Of a stretch of 64,000 nucleotides of DNA, positions 33,580 to 41,763 are shown one piece after another. Location: positions 248,001 to 312,000 of the forward strand of contig NZ_JAVDPW010000006.1 of NCBI RefSeq assembly GCF_031453975.1, written 5' to 3'. This DNA is from Inquilinus ginsengisoli_A (GTDB taxonomy: Bacteria > Pseudomonadota > Alphaproteobacteria > DSM-16000 > Inquilinaceae). The position numbers and the translations under genes are program-made. A model generated the notes under the pieces. It had not been told where the DNA came from. It did not search any database and worked only from the letters and a program-made list of their open reading frames with translations. The stretch's first letter is position 1, and the number at the start of each line of letters is the position of its first letter.

Positions 33580-34425
33580 ATGGTCGTCGGGTCCTCCCAG
33601 CACTCGCTGCGCAGCGTGCTGACCTATGGCACGCTGATCGTCTTCGCCGCCTACAGCCTGTTCCCCTTCCTGTGGATGATCGACACCGCGCTGAAGCCGG
33701 TGGCGGAGGTGCGCAGCGCCGACCCCAGCTTCTGGATCGCCAGCCCGACCCTGTCGAACTTCACGCGGGTGCTGCTGGACAGCGCGTTCCTGACCTATTT
33801 CCGCAACAGCCTGATCGTCGCCGGCAGCACCACCGTCCTGACCATCGCCATCTCGGTGTTCTGCAGCTACGCCCTCAGCCGCTGGGGCCGGCTGCCGCTG
33901 TCGCGCCTGGTCGGCGGCGCCCTGCTGCTGTCGCAGATGATCCCGGGCGTGCTGCTGCTGGTACCGCTGTACATCCTGATGCAGCGGCTCGGGCTGCTCA
34001 GCACCTATGCGGCGCTGATCATCGTCTACTGCAGCTTCACCATCCCGCTCTGCACCTTCATGTTGAAGGGCTTCTTCGACGCCATCCCGCGCGAGCTGGA
34101 GGACGCATCGGAGATCGACGGCTGCAGCCGCACCGGCTTCATCCTCAGGATCCTGCTGCCGATCTCGGCGCCCGGCATCTTCGCCACCAGCGTCTTCGCC
34201 TTTGTCACCGCCTGGAACGAGTTCATGTTCGGCTATGTGCTGATCAACAGCGACGCGCGGCGCACCCTGACGCCGGGCATCATGATCTTCAAGGGCTCGC
34301 ACCTGACCGACTGGGGCGGGCTGATGGCCGCCTCGGTGCTCGCGGTGGTGCCGATCGCGCTCGGCTTCGTCTACCTCCAGCGCTTCCTGGTCGAAGGCCT
34401 GTCGGCGGGCGCGGTCAAAGGCTAG
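33580..34425 (+). CDS. Sugar ABC transporter permease (MalG/UgpE-like)
   Basis: A 281-residue permease with about six helices, starting two bases after the previous stop. The MalG-type features are FPFLWMIDTALKP near the N-terminus, LLLSQMIPGVLLLVPLYILM, the coupling loop ELEDASEIDGCSRTGFILRILLP, and FAFVTAWNEFMFGYVLI. It is the last gene of the sugar operon; its end overlaps the 3' end of the opposite-strand small ORF by four bases. Confidence 0.9.
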   Translation: MVVGSSQHSLRSVLTYGTLIVFAAYSLFPFLWMIDTALKPVAEVRSADPSFWIASPTLSNFTRVLLDSAFLTYFRNSLIVAGSTTVLTIAISVFCSYALSRWGRLPLSRLVGGALLLSQMIPGVLLLVPLYILMQRLGLLSTYAALIIVYCSFTIPLCTFMLKGFFDAIPRELEDASEIDGCSRTGFILRILLPISAPGIFATSVFAFVTAWNEFMFGYVLINSDARRTLTPGIMIFKGSHLTDWGGLMAASVLAVVPIALGFVYLQRFLVEGLSAGAVKG

Positions 34426-34511
34426 AATCGCTCGGCCCGAACCTTGAGCAGGCGATAGACCAGGCTTCGCAGGGCCTTCAGCCCGGACAGCCAGGATCTG
34501 GGCAGCGGCAT
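34422..34511 (-). CDS. 29-residue basic ORF coupled to the guanidine operon
   Basis: The ATG overlaps the stop of the His-rich gene (TGATG) and lies six bases after an excellent GGGGGAGA ribosome site, so ribosomes could pass straight onto it. The product (MPLPRSWLSGLKALRSLVYR then LLKVRAERF) is a short cationic, amphipathic-looking peptide. No homologue known to me. It could be real or a chance frame; the precise coupling is the main argument for it. Confidence 0.4.
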   Translation of the reverse strand: MPLPRSWLSGLKALRSLVYRLLKVRAERF

Positions 34512-35056
34512 CACGGATCTCCCCCGGTCAGGTCGAGCGTCGAGGCGTCGCTGCGGTCGCGCAGGGCCCGGGCCTCGGCGAAGCCCAGGCGCCGGGTCTC
34601 CGGCCCGTCCTGATAGACGAAGCCGAGGCGGCGGCGGCGCGAGGTCAGCTGGGCCGGCAGCGGGTCGTAGCGCATGCCCCCGCCGCCGAGCAGCGGCGCG
34701 ACCGAGCCGACATCGACCACATCCTCGGCCTCGACCCGCAGCAGGTGCAGCCGCCGCCCGGCCGCGTCCTCGCCGACAAAGGCGATGCCGGCGAGGCGCA
34801 GGAAGCTGGTGGCGTCCGGCGCCCGGGCGAAGCCTTCGACGAAGGCGGCCTCGACCAGGTCGAGGTCGGCCGGGCGCGGGGCCGGGGCGGGGTCGGGTTC
34901 GCCCGGGCGATGCGGCGTCTGCCACTGCACCGCGCGTCCGGCCGGGCCGTTGTGGCCGGGCCCGGCCGGATGATGGTGATGCCCATGCCCATGGTCATGC
35001 GGGTGATCGTGGTCGTGGTGATGCGGGTGGTCGTGGTGGTGATGGGGCCCGTGCAT
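34511..35056 (-). CDS. Histidine-rich protein, candidate nickel-handling partner of the guanidine hydrolase
   Basis: A 181-residue protein with 18 histidines among its first 29 residues, interspersed with Asp, Pro and Gly, like the metal-storage tails of HypB, UreE or SlyD. The remaining 150 residues (about LDLVEAAFVEGFARAPDATSF onward) match no family I recognise. It starts one base after the hydrolase stop, so the two are translationally coupled. Ni-dependent guanidine hydrolase of cyanobacteria needs HypA/HypB-like chaperones. This protein is a plausible functional substitute (inference); no GTPase motif is present. Confidence 0.7.
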   Translation of the reverse strand: MHGPHHHHDHPHHHDHDHPHDHGHGHHHHPAGPGHNGPAGRAVQWQTPHRPGEPDPAPAPRPADLDLVEAAFVEGFARAPDATSFLRLAGIAFVGEDAAGRRLHLLRVEAEDVVDVGSVAPLLGGGGMRYDPLPAQLTSRRRRLGFVYQDGPETRRLGFAEARALRDRSDASTLDLTGGDP

Positions 35057-35057
35057 C

Positions 35058-36266
35058 TCAGAAGCTCACGGGCTTGTCGATGATGGCGCGGTGCTTGCCC
35101 AGCGTGCCGTTCGCGACCATCGATCCCAGCGCCTCGACCACCACGCGCACGCCGAACAGGGCGGTGATGTCCGAGGTGTCGTAGGGCGGCGAGACCTCGA
35201 CCACCTCCAGCCCGCAGATGCCGGGCGCGGTGACCAGGCCGAGGATCTTCAGCGCCTCGCGCGGCAGGAAGCCGCCCGGCTCGGGCCAGCCGGTGCCGGG
35301 CACGAAGCCGCAATCGATCGAATCGACGTCGAAGGAGACATAGACCGCGTCGGCGTCCTTCCAGGCCAGCTCCAGCGCGATCTCCGCCGTCTTCTCCAGC
35401 CCCAGCCGCTCGATGTCGGCAATGGTCAGGACGTTGGTGTTGCGCTTGCGCGCCTCGGCCACGCCGGCCCGCGGCACCTGCCAGCCGCCGATGCCGAGCT
35501 GGACCAGGTTGGTCGCCGGCACGTTCGGCAGGTTGGTCGCCCAGAACCAGGGCGTGGTGTGCATCCGTTCATCCAGGTCCTTCTCCTGGATGTCGATGTG
35601 GCGGTCGAAATGGATGATGCCGATGCGCTTGGAGGTGACGTCGGCGATGCCGCGGACGCACGGGAACCCGATCGAATGGTCGCCGCCCAGCATGATCGGC
35701 AGCGCGCCGGAGGAGGCGACATGGCTGACGCCGCGGGTGATCTGGTCGAAGCTCTTCTCGAGGTTGGCCGGGATGGTGAAGACGTCGCCGGCATCGCACA
35801 GGGTCATCTGCTCGCGCAGGTCGACGCCGAGCTCGTAGTTGTAGGGGGTGTACAGCGCCGAGATGCGGCGGATGCCCTGCGGGCCGAAGCGGGTGCCGGG
35901 GCGGTAGGTGGTGCCGGAATCGAACGGGATGCCCAGCACCGCCGCGTCGTATTTGCCGACATCACGAACATTCTCGACATAGGGCGCCTTGAGGAAGGTG
36001 TTGATGCCGGCGAAATGCGGCAGCTCGCCCCGGGCGAAGGTCGGGATGGTCTTGTCGGTCAGGCTGTCCGAACCGGCCAGGCCCATGTCCAGCGCCCATT
36101 GCTGCTCGCGCCGCCAGCCGTCCGCCGGCAGCCGACCCTCGGCGTCGAGCGCCTTCCAGCCCTGCATGTCGCGGGCGGTGAAGTCCGGATGGTGGAACCG
36201 GACGCGGGGCGGCGTCGGCGCTGCACCGGCATGGCGGCGGCCGCGCCGCGACAGATGGCGGGTCAT
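35058..36266 (-). CDS. gdmH: Ureohydrolase family enzyme, probable nickel-dependent guanidine hydrolase
   Basis: A 402-residue arginase/agmatinase-fold enzyme. Metal ligands are H197 (GGDHS), D221, H223 and D225 (HFDRHID), and D313 and D315 (SFDVDSID). Several features depart from ordinary agmatinase (usually about 300 residues): a long N-terminal extension of about 100 residues, HFDRH in place of the usual HFDAH, and the DERMHTTPWFWATN and GIGGWQVPR segments, which I recall from Synechocystis Sll1077 (GdmH). The operon has a guanidine-I riboswitch at its head. It likely splits guanidine into urea and ammonia. Its ATG overlaps the ATPase stop. Agmatinase is the alternative reading. Confidence 0.82.
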   Translation of the reverse strand: MTRHLSRRGRRHAGAAPTPPRVRFHHPDFTARDMQGWKALDAEGRLPADGWRREQQWALDMGLAGSDSLTDKTIPTFARGELPHFAGINTFLKAPYVENVRDVGKYDAAVLGIPFDSGTTYRPGTRFGPQGIRRISALYTPYNYELGVDLREQMTLCDAGDVFTIPANLEKSFDQITRGVSHVASSGALPIMLGGDHSIGFPCVRGIADVTSKRIGIIHFDRHIDIQEKDLDERMHTTPWFWATNLPNVPATNLVQLGIGGWQVPRAGVAEARKRNTNVLTIADIERLGLEKTAEIALELAWKDADAVYVSFDVDSIDCGFVPGTGWPEPGGFLPREALKILGLVTAPGICGLEVVEVSPPYDTSDITALFGVRVVVEALGSMVANGTLGKHRAIIDKPVSF

Positions 36267-37066
36267 GGGATCGCTCCTTGGCTGATCAGGAGAGGGATGT
36301 CGGCGCCCCGGCCGGTGGTCGGCACGGGCGTCGCGGGCGCCGGCCGGTTGCGGGGCAGGTCGAGGTCGTAGGTCAGGCGCGCGCCGTAGCGGCCGGGCGC
36401 CTGCGGGTCGTGGCGCAGCTTGTCGAAGGCGATCAGCCTTGTGCCCAGGCCGAACGCCTCCTTCAGGTCGTGGGTGACCATGATCACGGTCATGCCGTGC
36501 TGCCGCCACAGCGGCTTCAGCAGGTCGTGCATCTGGGCGCGGGTGCCGGGGTCGAGCGCGCCGAAGGGTTCGTCCAGCAGCAGCACCTTGGGGTTCTTGG
36601 CCAGCGCCTGGGCGATCGCCAGCCGCTGCTGCATGCCGCCGGACAGGGCGCTGGGATACTTGTCGCGATGGGCGGCCAGGCCGACCGCCGCGATCAGCTC
36701 GTCGCTGGCCGCGACCGCGCGGCGGCGGGCCGCGCCGAACAGGGTCCCCAGCAGCGGGCTGGCGGCGAATTCGAAGCCGGCCAGCACATTGCCCAGCACG
36801 GTCAGATGCGGGAACACGGAATAGCGCTGGAACACGATGCCGCGGTCCGGCCCCGGCTCGGCCGGCAGCGGCGCGCCGTCGAGCAGCAGCCGGCCACGGG
36901 TCGGCCGCTCCTGGCCCAGCACCATGCGCAGGAAGGTGCTCTTGCCGCAGCCGGACGGCCCGACCACGGTGACGAAGGATCCCGAGGCGATGTCGAGGTT
37001 GAGCGCCTCGAGCACGATCTGGTCGCCATACTCGACCCAGACGTCGCGGACGGTGATGGCGCTCAT
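36263..37066 (-). CDS. ABC transporter ATPase of the guanidine operon (nitrate/taurine type)
   Basis: A 267-residue ATPase: Walker A GPSGCGKST, Q-loop IVFQRYSVFPHL, signature ALSGGMQQR, Walker B VLLLDEPFGAL, switch MVTHD. This is the NrtD/TauB/SsuB type. It overlaps both neighbours by four bases. In riboswitch-controlled operons this transporter class is associated with guanidine or a related compound. Confidence 0.9.
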   Translation of the reverse strand: MSAITVRDVWVEYGDQIVLEALNLDIASGSFVTVVGPSGCGKSTFLRMVLGQERPTRGRLLLDGAPLPAEPGPDRGIVFQRYSVFPHLTVLGNVLAGFEFAASPLLGTLFGAARRRAVAASDELIAAVGLAAHRDKYPSALSGGMQQRLAIAQALAKNPKVLLLDEPFGALDPGTRAQMHDLLKPLWRQHGMTVIMVTHDLKEAFGLGTRLIAFDKLRHDPQAPGRYGARLTYDLDLPRNRPAPATPVPTTGRGADIPLLISQGAIP

Positions 37067-37887
37067 CGCCGCCGCGCCCCGTCATAGGCCCAGGCGAAGG
37101 CGCCGCGGGCGAGGCGGGACAGCGCCAGGTCCATCGCGAAGGCGATCAGGGTGATCCAGGCGACATAGGGCAGGATCACGTCCATGGCGAGGTAGCGGCG
37201 CACCAGGAAGATGCGGTAGCCGAGCCCGGCATCGGCGGCGATCGCCTCGGACGAGATCAGGAATAGGAAGGCCGGGCCGAGCGACAGGCGCAGCCCTTCG
37301 ATCAGCCGCGGCAGGACCTGCGGCAGCACCACCCGCAGCACGGTCTGCCAGGTCGAGGCGCCGAGCGTCTGGGCCTTGACCAGCTGCTCGCCCGGGATGG
37401 CGCCGACCGTCATCGCCAGGTCGCGCACCAGGAACGGGGTGATGCCGATGACGATCAGCACCACCTTCGACAGCTCGCCCAGGCCGAACACGATGAACAG
37501 GATCGGCAGCAGCGCCATCGGCGGGATCATCGACAGCACCCCGACCAGCGGGCCGAAGGTGGCGTCGACCGTGGGCAGGATGCCCAGGGCGATGCCCAGC
37601 ACCAGGCCGATCAGGGTGGCGACGGCGAGCCCGACGGCCAGGCGCTGCAGGCTCGCGGCGGTGTCGGCCAGCAGGGTGATCTCGCCGGTGCGACGGTCGG
37701 GTTCGGTCGCCAGCCGCCCCGCCGTGTCCGCCATCTCGGCGAAGGGCGGCAGCAGCTTGTCGTCCGGGTTGGCGGCGCGGCGGTCGGCCGAACCCAAGGC
37801 GTAGACGCAGACGATCAGCAGGAAGGGCAGCAGGGCCAGCAGCAGGCGCGTCCCGCGGCCCGGCGCGATGTTCATGGCGCGGCGCAT
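37063..37887 (-). CDS. ABC transporter permease of the guanidine operon
   Basis: A 274-residue inner-membrane permease with about six helices and the coupling segment VKAQTLGASTWQTVLRVVLPQVLPRLIEGLR typical of nitrate/taurine/sulfonate permeases. A long periplasmic stretch (about residues 32-75) follows the first helix. Gap to the upstream binding-protein gene is 21 bases. Confidence 0.9.
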   Translation of the reverse strand: MRRAMNIAPGRGTRLLLALLPFLLIVCVYALGSADRRAANPDDKLLPPFAEMADTAGRLATEPDRRTGEITLLADTAASLQRLAVGLAVATLIGLVLGIALGILPTVDATFGPLVGVLSMIPPMALLPILFIVFGLGELSKVVLIVIGITPFLVRDLAMTVGAIPGEQLVKAQTLGASTWQTVLRVVLPQVLPRLIEGLRLSLGPAFLFLISSEAIAADAGLGYRIFLVRRYLAMDVILPYVAWITLIAFAMDLALSRLARGAFAWAYDGARRR

Positions 37888-37908
37888 GGCGGCGGCTCCG
37901 GGCGCCGG

Positions 37909-38982
37909 TCAGAGCTTGCCGTCGGCCGCCAGCGCCATGAAGGAGGGGTCGAAGCGCAGCTTCAGGTTACCGGCATCGCCCAGGGTCGCGCCCTTGGCGA
38001 AGGCGATGCCGACCGCGTCCTTGTCCCGGGCGCCCTCGCCGAGCAGACCGTGGTCGAAGGAGAAGCCGCGCACCAGGTCCATGGTTCGCACCAGCTCCTG
38101 GCTCTCGCTGAAGGCGACGGCGTCCTTCGGGTCGGCGAACAGCCGGGTGGCGGCCAGCTGGGCCTCGAAGCCGACGCGGTCGGTGCCGGACTGCTTCGCC
38201 ATCGCCTCGCGCGCCGCCTGGCCCTGGGGGCCGGGGTCGGTGACCAGCGCCAGGGTCTCGTACCAGATGCCGACCAGCGCCTTGCCGAAATCCGGGTTGT
38301 CCTTCAGCGTCGCCGTGTTCACGCCCATCAGGTCGATGATCTCGCCCGGCACCTTGCTGCTGTCGAACAGCAGCGACGCGCCCGGCTCGGCCTTCACCTC
38401 GGCCAGCAGTGGGTTCCAGGTGACGACGGTGCCGACATCCGGCGATTTGAAGGCGGCGACGATGTCGGCGTCGGAGGTGTTGACGACCTTGACGTCCCGC
38501 TCCGACAGCCCGGCGGTGTCCAGCGCCCGGGCCAGCAGGTAGTGCGACACCGACAGCTCGACCAGGTTCAGGCTCTCGCCCTTCAGCCCGGCCAGGGATT
38601 TGGCGGTCTTCGAGACGATGCCGTCATTGCCGTTCGAGAAGTCGCCGACGATCAGCGCCGTGGTGTCGACCCCGCCGGCGGCCGGGATGGTCAGCGCGTC
38701 CATGTTGGTCAGGGTCACGCCGTCGAACTTGCCGGCGGTGAACTGGTTGATCGATTCGACGTAGTCGTTGATCTGCACGACATTGATGGTGATGCCGTAT
38801 TTGTCGGCCCATTTCTTGACGATGCCGCTCTCGGCCGCATAGGGCCACGGCATCCAGCCGACATAGATGGTCCAGGCGATGTCGAAGCTCTTCTTCGGCG
38901 CGGCCTCGGCGGCGGGCACGGCCAGGATGAAGGCCATGGCCAGCAGGGGGGCGAACAGGGCGGCGGCCAGTCTCTGCAGCAT
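37909..38982 (-). CDS. Periplasmic substrate-binding protein, probable guanidine importer
   Basis: A 357-residue NMT1/TauA-type binding protein with signal peptide (ending PAAEAAPK). The mature start FDIAWTIYVGWMPWPYAAESGIVKKW is typical of the nitrate/taurine class. The start at 38982 follows GAGGAG by about nine bases. It is the first gene after the riboswitch and is therefore the most directly controlled. Guanidine as ligand is inferred from the riboswitch and the hydrolase; other guanidino compounds are possible. Confidence 0.88.
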   Translation of the reverse strand: MLQRLAAALFAPLLAMAFILAVPAAEAAPKKSFDIAWTIYVGWMPWPYAAESGIVKKWADKYGITINVVQINDYVESINQFTAGKFDGVTLTNMDALTIPAAGGVDTTALIVGDFSNGNDGIVSKTAKSLAGLKGESLNLVELSVSHYLLARALDTAGLSERDVKVVNTSDADIVAAFKSPDVGTVVTWNPLLAEVKAEPGASLLFDSSKVPGEIIDLMGVNTATLKDNPDFGKALVGIWYETLALVTDPGPQGQAAREAMAKQSGTDRVGFEAQLAATRLFADPKDAVAFSESQELVRTMDLVRGFSFDHGLLGEGARDKDAVGIAFAKGATLGDAGNLKLRFDPSFMALAADGKL

Positions 38983-39071
38983 CGGATAGCTCCTCGGTTG
39001 AACGGCCGTCGGCCGGTTTCGCCACAAGGAGGTTCGCCGCGCGCATGGGAGGTCGGTTCGCGGCGGCGAAC

Positions 39072-39186
39072 CCGTGCAGTGACCTCCCGGGATTTTGTCC
39101 CGCCGTGTCTCCGCGCCCGTCGCCGGCCGCGAAGTGCGTCTCTCGGACCAGCATCGCCGAAGCGACCGGAACCCTAGACGCGCTGC
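39072..39186 (-). promoter_or_regulatory. Guanidine-I (ykkC) riboswitch
   Basis: Read on the minus strand, the ykkC landmarks occur in order. First comes GCGTC-TAGGGTTCCGG (39166-39183), then CTGGTCCGAGA-GACGC (39136-39152), with the GCGTC and GACGC ends pairing as P1. Further on is GGGACAAAATCCCGGGAGG (39084-39102), matching the consensus GGGxxAAAAxCCCGGGAG of the P3 region. It lies about 90 bases before the binding-protein start. Guanidine-I riboswitches turn expression on when guanidine binds, so the whole operon is predicted to be guanidine-induced. Confidence 0.92.
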
Positions 39187-39349
39187 ACGCTCAGATGTGA
39201 AGCAAGCCTTGTGCCAGCGCCCGCAGGGCGCGAATCCCGGGCCCGGATCCTGTCAGGACAGCGAGGATGGCGCGATTTTGCCCGCCGGGCCCGAAATTTG
39301 GGCAGGCGGGCATCCGGGCAGGTTGCCGATCCTCACGCCGCAAGCCGGC
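39187..39349. other. Promoter-side region of the guanidine operon
   Basis: 163 bases between the riboswitch and the end of the upstream minus-strand gene. It should contain the operon promoter, but no convincing -35/-10 pair was picked out. No other feature seen. Confidence 0.35.
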
Positions 39350-40204
39350 TCATTCGTCCAACAGGACCCGGAACTCGGTCATCCAATCCTGGACATGGCC
39401 GATGTAGTCCCGGCCGATGTCGGGCGTCATGGGAATCCCGATGTTCATCGCCTTTACGGTGTTGGTGTATCCGGTCACGACGATGCAGCGCCAAAGCTGC
39501 ACTTCCTCGCGCCTGACCGAGCCCGACCAGAACGCCGACCTGTTGGTGACCGTGAACACCCCCTCGGCAAAGCCCTGGTTGGCCAGCCTCAGCACGGTTC
39601 CCCGTCGGAACACCGTGTAGTCGCTATCCGAGAATATCTTCCAGCCGTCGATGAAGAACTCCATGACCTCCTCGATCGGGTCGGATCGAAGTTTGTCCCT
39701 CCTGATGGAGGAGATCATGATGAACGGGTGAATGTTTCGGAAGATGGGGTGTCGGTCGGACGGTTTCAGGGCCCTGTGGGAATAGTTCAGTTCGCAATCC
39801 CCGGTTCCGCGAAAATACGGCATTGACGCATTGTCCAGCAGTGCGCCCCATTTTTCGGCGAGCGGGGAAATCGAATCCTTCCAGATCTTGGTGTTCGTGC
39901 GAAACCAGAGGTCCGCGATCTGGCCCGGAGTCATGTCGTCTCTCGTGAAGGCGGATCCCCTCGCCGGCTTCGGAAACTTGTAGATGTCCACGCCGCGCGC
40001 CGGCGTGTCCTTGATCAGAAATTTTTCCAGATGGTCGCAGATCTGCCGGACGTCGTTCAGGCTGGGGTGGTCGGCCTTCTTCCAGTCCTTGATCATCCGG
40101 TCGAGGCGGCTGAGCACCGTTGGGCCGTAATGTTTGATGGTGATGTCGGATATCGACTTGAAAGCTTCGCCGCCGACAAAAGCCAAGGCTGCCTGACCCA
40201 GCAT
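39350..40204 (-). CDS. Hypothetical protein of unknown family
   Basis: A 284-residue protein, apparently soluble after a short hydrophobic N-terminal patch (LGQAALAFVGGEAF), mixed alpha/beta by appearance, with no catalytic motif I recognise. Its codon use is visibly less GC-rich than neighbouring genes, suggesting acquisition. A GGGGAG ribosome site lies six bases before the ATG. Neighbours give no functional hint: upstream of it on the same strand is the end of a sensor kinase gene 113 bases away, downstream is the guanidine operon. Real gene likely, function unknown. Confidence 0.7.
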   Translation of the reverse strand: MLGQAALAFVGGEAFKSISDITIKHYGPTVLSRLDRMIKDWKKADHPSLNDVRQICDHLEKFLIKDTPARGVDIYKFPKPARGSAFTRDDMTPGQIADLWFRTNTKIWKDSISPLAEKWGALLDNASMPYFRGTGDCELNYSHRALKPSDRHPIFRNIHPFIMISSIRRDKLRSDPIEEVMEFFIDGWKIFSDSDYTVFRRGTVLRLANQGFAEGVFTVTNRSAFWSGSVRREEVQLWRCIVVTGYTNTVKAMNIGIPMTPDIGRDYIGHVQDWMTEFRVLLDE

Positions 40205-40317
40205 CTCCTGCTCCCCGCCCTATGGATCTCCCGGTGCTGGATCATGAGGCCATCGCGTGGGTTGCGGCGCAAGGCTCCCACGCTCCGGGCCCTCCGCCGG
40301 CGACGGGACCCGGCCGG

Positions 40318-41763
40318 TCAGGCCAGGCGGCGGGCGGATTCGGCCGCCAGCGGCGCCGCGGGCGCCTCGATCCGGCCGTTGGCGGCGGGCACCACCTGCG
40401 GGAAGCGCAGGGTGATGCGCAGGCCCGGCGCGGCGTCGTCCAGCGTCAGGGCCGCCTTGTGCAGCCGCGCCACCGCCGAGACCAGCGACAGGCCGAGCCC
40501 CGCCCCGGGCTCGCTGCGGCTGGCGTCGAGCCGGACGAAGCGCTCGAGCACATGGGCGCGGGCCGCCTCCGGGATGCCGGGGCCGTTGTCGCCGACGCTG
40601 AGGATCGCGCCGTCGCCGTCGCGCCGGACGGTCAGCGCGATGCGGCCGTCCTGCGGCGTGTACTTGATGGCGTTGTCCAGCAGGTTGGCCACGGTCTGGG
40701 CCAGCAGGTGGCTGTTGCCGGGGACGGTTATGCCGGACTCGATCTCGGCGGCCAGGACCTGGCCCTTCTCCTCGGCCACCGGGCCGTAGAGCTCGCCGGC
40801 ATCGGCGGCCAGGGCGGAGAGGTCGATCGGGCTGAAGCGGTCGCGCACCGCCCCGGCCTCGGCCAGCGCGATCTCGAGCAGCGCGTTGAAGGTGGCGAGG
40901 ATGCCGTCGGCCTCGCGGATGGTGTCCTCCATCGCCCGGCGATAGCCCTCGGCGTCGGTCTCGCTCATCAGCGTGACCTCCAGCCGGCTGCGCAGGCGCG
41001 AGATCGGGCTGCGCAGGTCGTGCGCGATGTTGTCGGCGACGCCGCGCATGCCGGTCATCAGCCCGTCGATCTGGTCCAGCATGGCGTTCAGGCTGGTGGC
41101 CAGGCGGTCGAACTCGTCGCGGTTGCCGCGCACCGGCATGCGCCGCGCCAGGTCGCCCTGCAGGATGCCCTCGGTGCTGCGGTTGATGCCCTCAATGCGG
41201 GCCAGCAGGCTGCGGCTCATCAGCACCCCGCCGGCGATGCCCAGCACCAGGGTCAGGATCAGGCCGCCGATCAGCGCGTCGGTCATCAGCTTGGTGAAGT
41301 CGGTGCGCTCGGTCATGTCGCGCCCGACCAGCAGGTAGAAGCCGCCGGCAAGCGCGAAGGTGCGGGCCCGCGCCACCTGGGGCTTGGTGTCCTCGCCGAC
41401 ATTGGTGGCGACCAGGAAGTCGACCACGTCGGGGTCGCCGCGCGCGATCGGCGGCCAGGACGAAAGGTTGCCTTCGATCCGGTTGTAGTTGCGGTCGGCC
41501 AGCAGATAGAGGCCGCGCCGTCCCGGGGCGGCCTGGCTGCGCTCGCGGATCACGCGCACCAGCCCCAGCAGCCCGAACTGGCGGTACTGCTCGGCCAGGC
41601 CGGTGATCTCGGCCTGGATGGTGTCGTCGGTCTGCGAGGCGATCACCCGCACCGTCTGCCAGTAGACGAAGCCCAGCACGCCGGCGACGGAGACCCCGAA
41701 CACCAGCATGTAGATCATCGCGTAGCGGAAGGTGGAGCTGCGGAGGACCCTAATCAGATGCAC
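40318..41763 (-). CDS. Membrane sensor histidine kinase (EnvZ/QseC/CusS class)
   Basis: A 481-residue kinase: first membrane helix about 14-36, periplasmic sensor about 37-160, second helix about 163-183, HAMP linker about 184-235, HisKA with phospho-acceptor H248 (DNIAHDLRSPISRL), then the ATPase domain with N-box NLLDNAIKYT and G-boxes VGDNGPGIP and GAGLGLSLV. It overlaps its response regulator by 14 bases. The signal is unknown; the periplasmic domain has no recognised family. It probably controls envelope or metal-stress genes outside the window. Confidence 0.92.
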   Translation of the reverse strand: MHLIRVLRSSTFRYAMIYMLVFGVSVAGVLGFVYWQTVRVIASQTDDTIQAEITGLAEQYRQFGLLGLVRVIRERSQAAPGRRGLYLLADRNYNRIEGNLSSWPPIARGDPDVVDFLVATNVGEDTKPQVARARTFALAGGFYLLVGRDMTERTDFTKLMTDALIGGLILTLVLGIAGGVLMSRSLLARIEGINRSTEGILQGDLARRMPVRGNRDEFDRLATSLNAMLDQIDGLMTGMRGVADNIAHDLRSPISRLRSRLEVTLMSETDAEGYRRAMEDTIREADGILATFNALLEIALAEAGAVRDRFSPIDLSALAADAGELYGPVAEEKGQVLAAEIESGITVPGNSHLLAQTVANLLDNAIKYTPQDGRIALTVRRDGDGAILSVGDNGPGIPEAARAHVLERFVRLDASRSEPGAGLGLSLVSAVARLHKAALTLDDAAPGLRITLRFPQVVPAANGRIEAPAAPLAAESARRLA

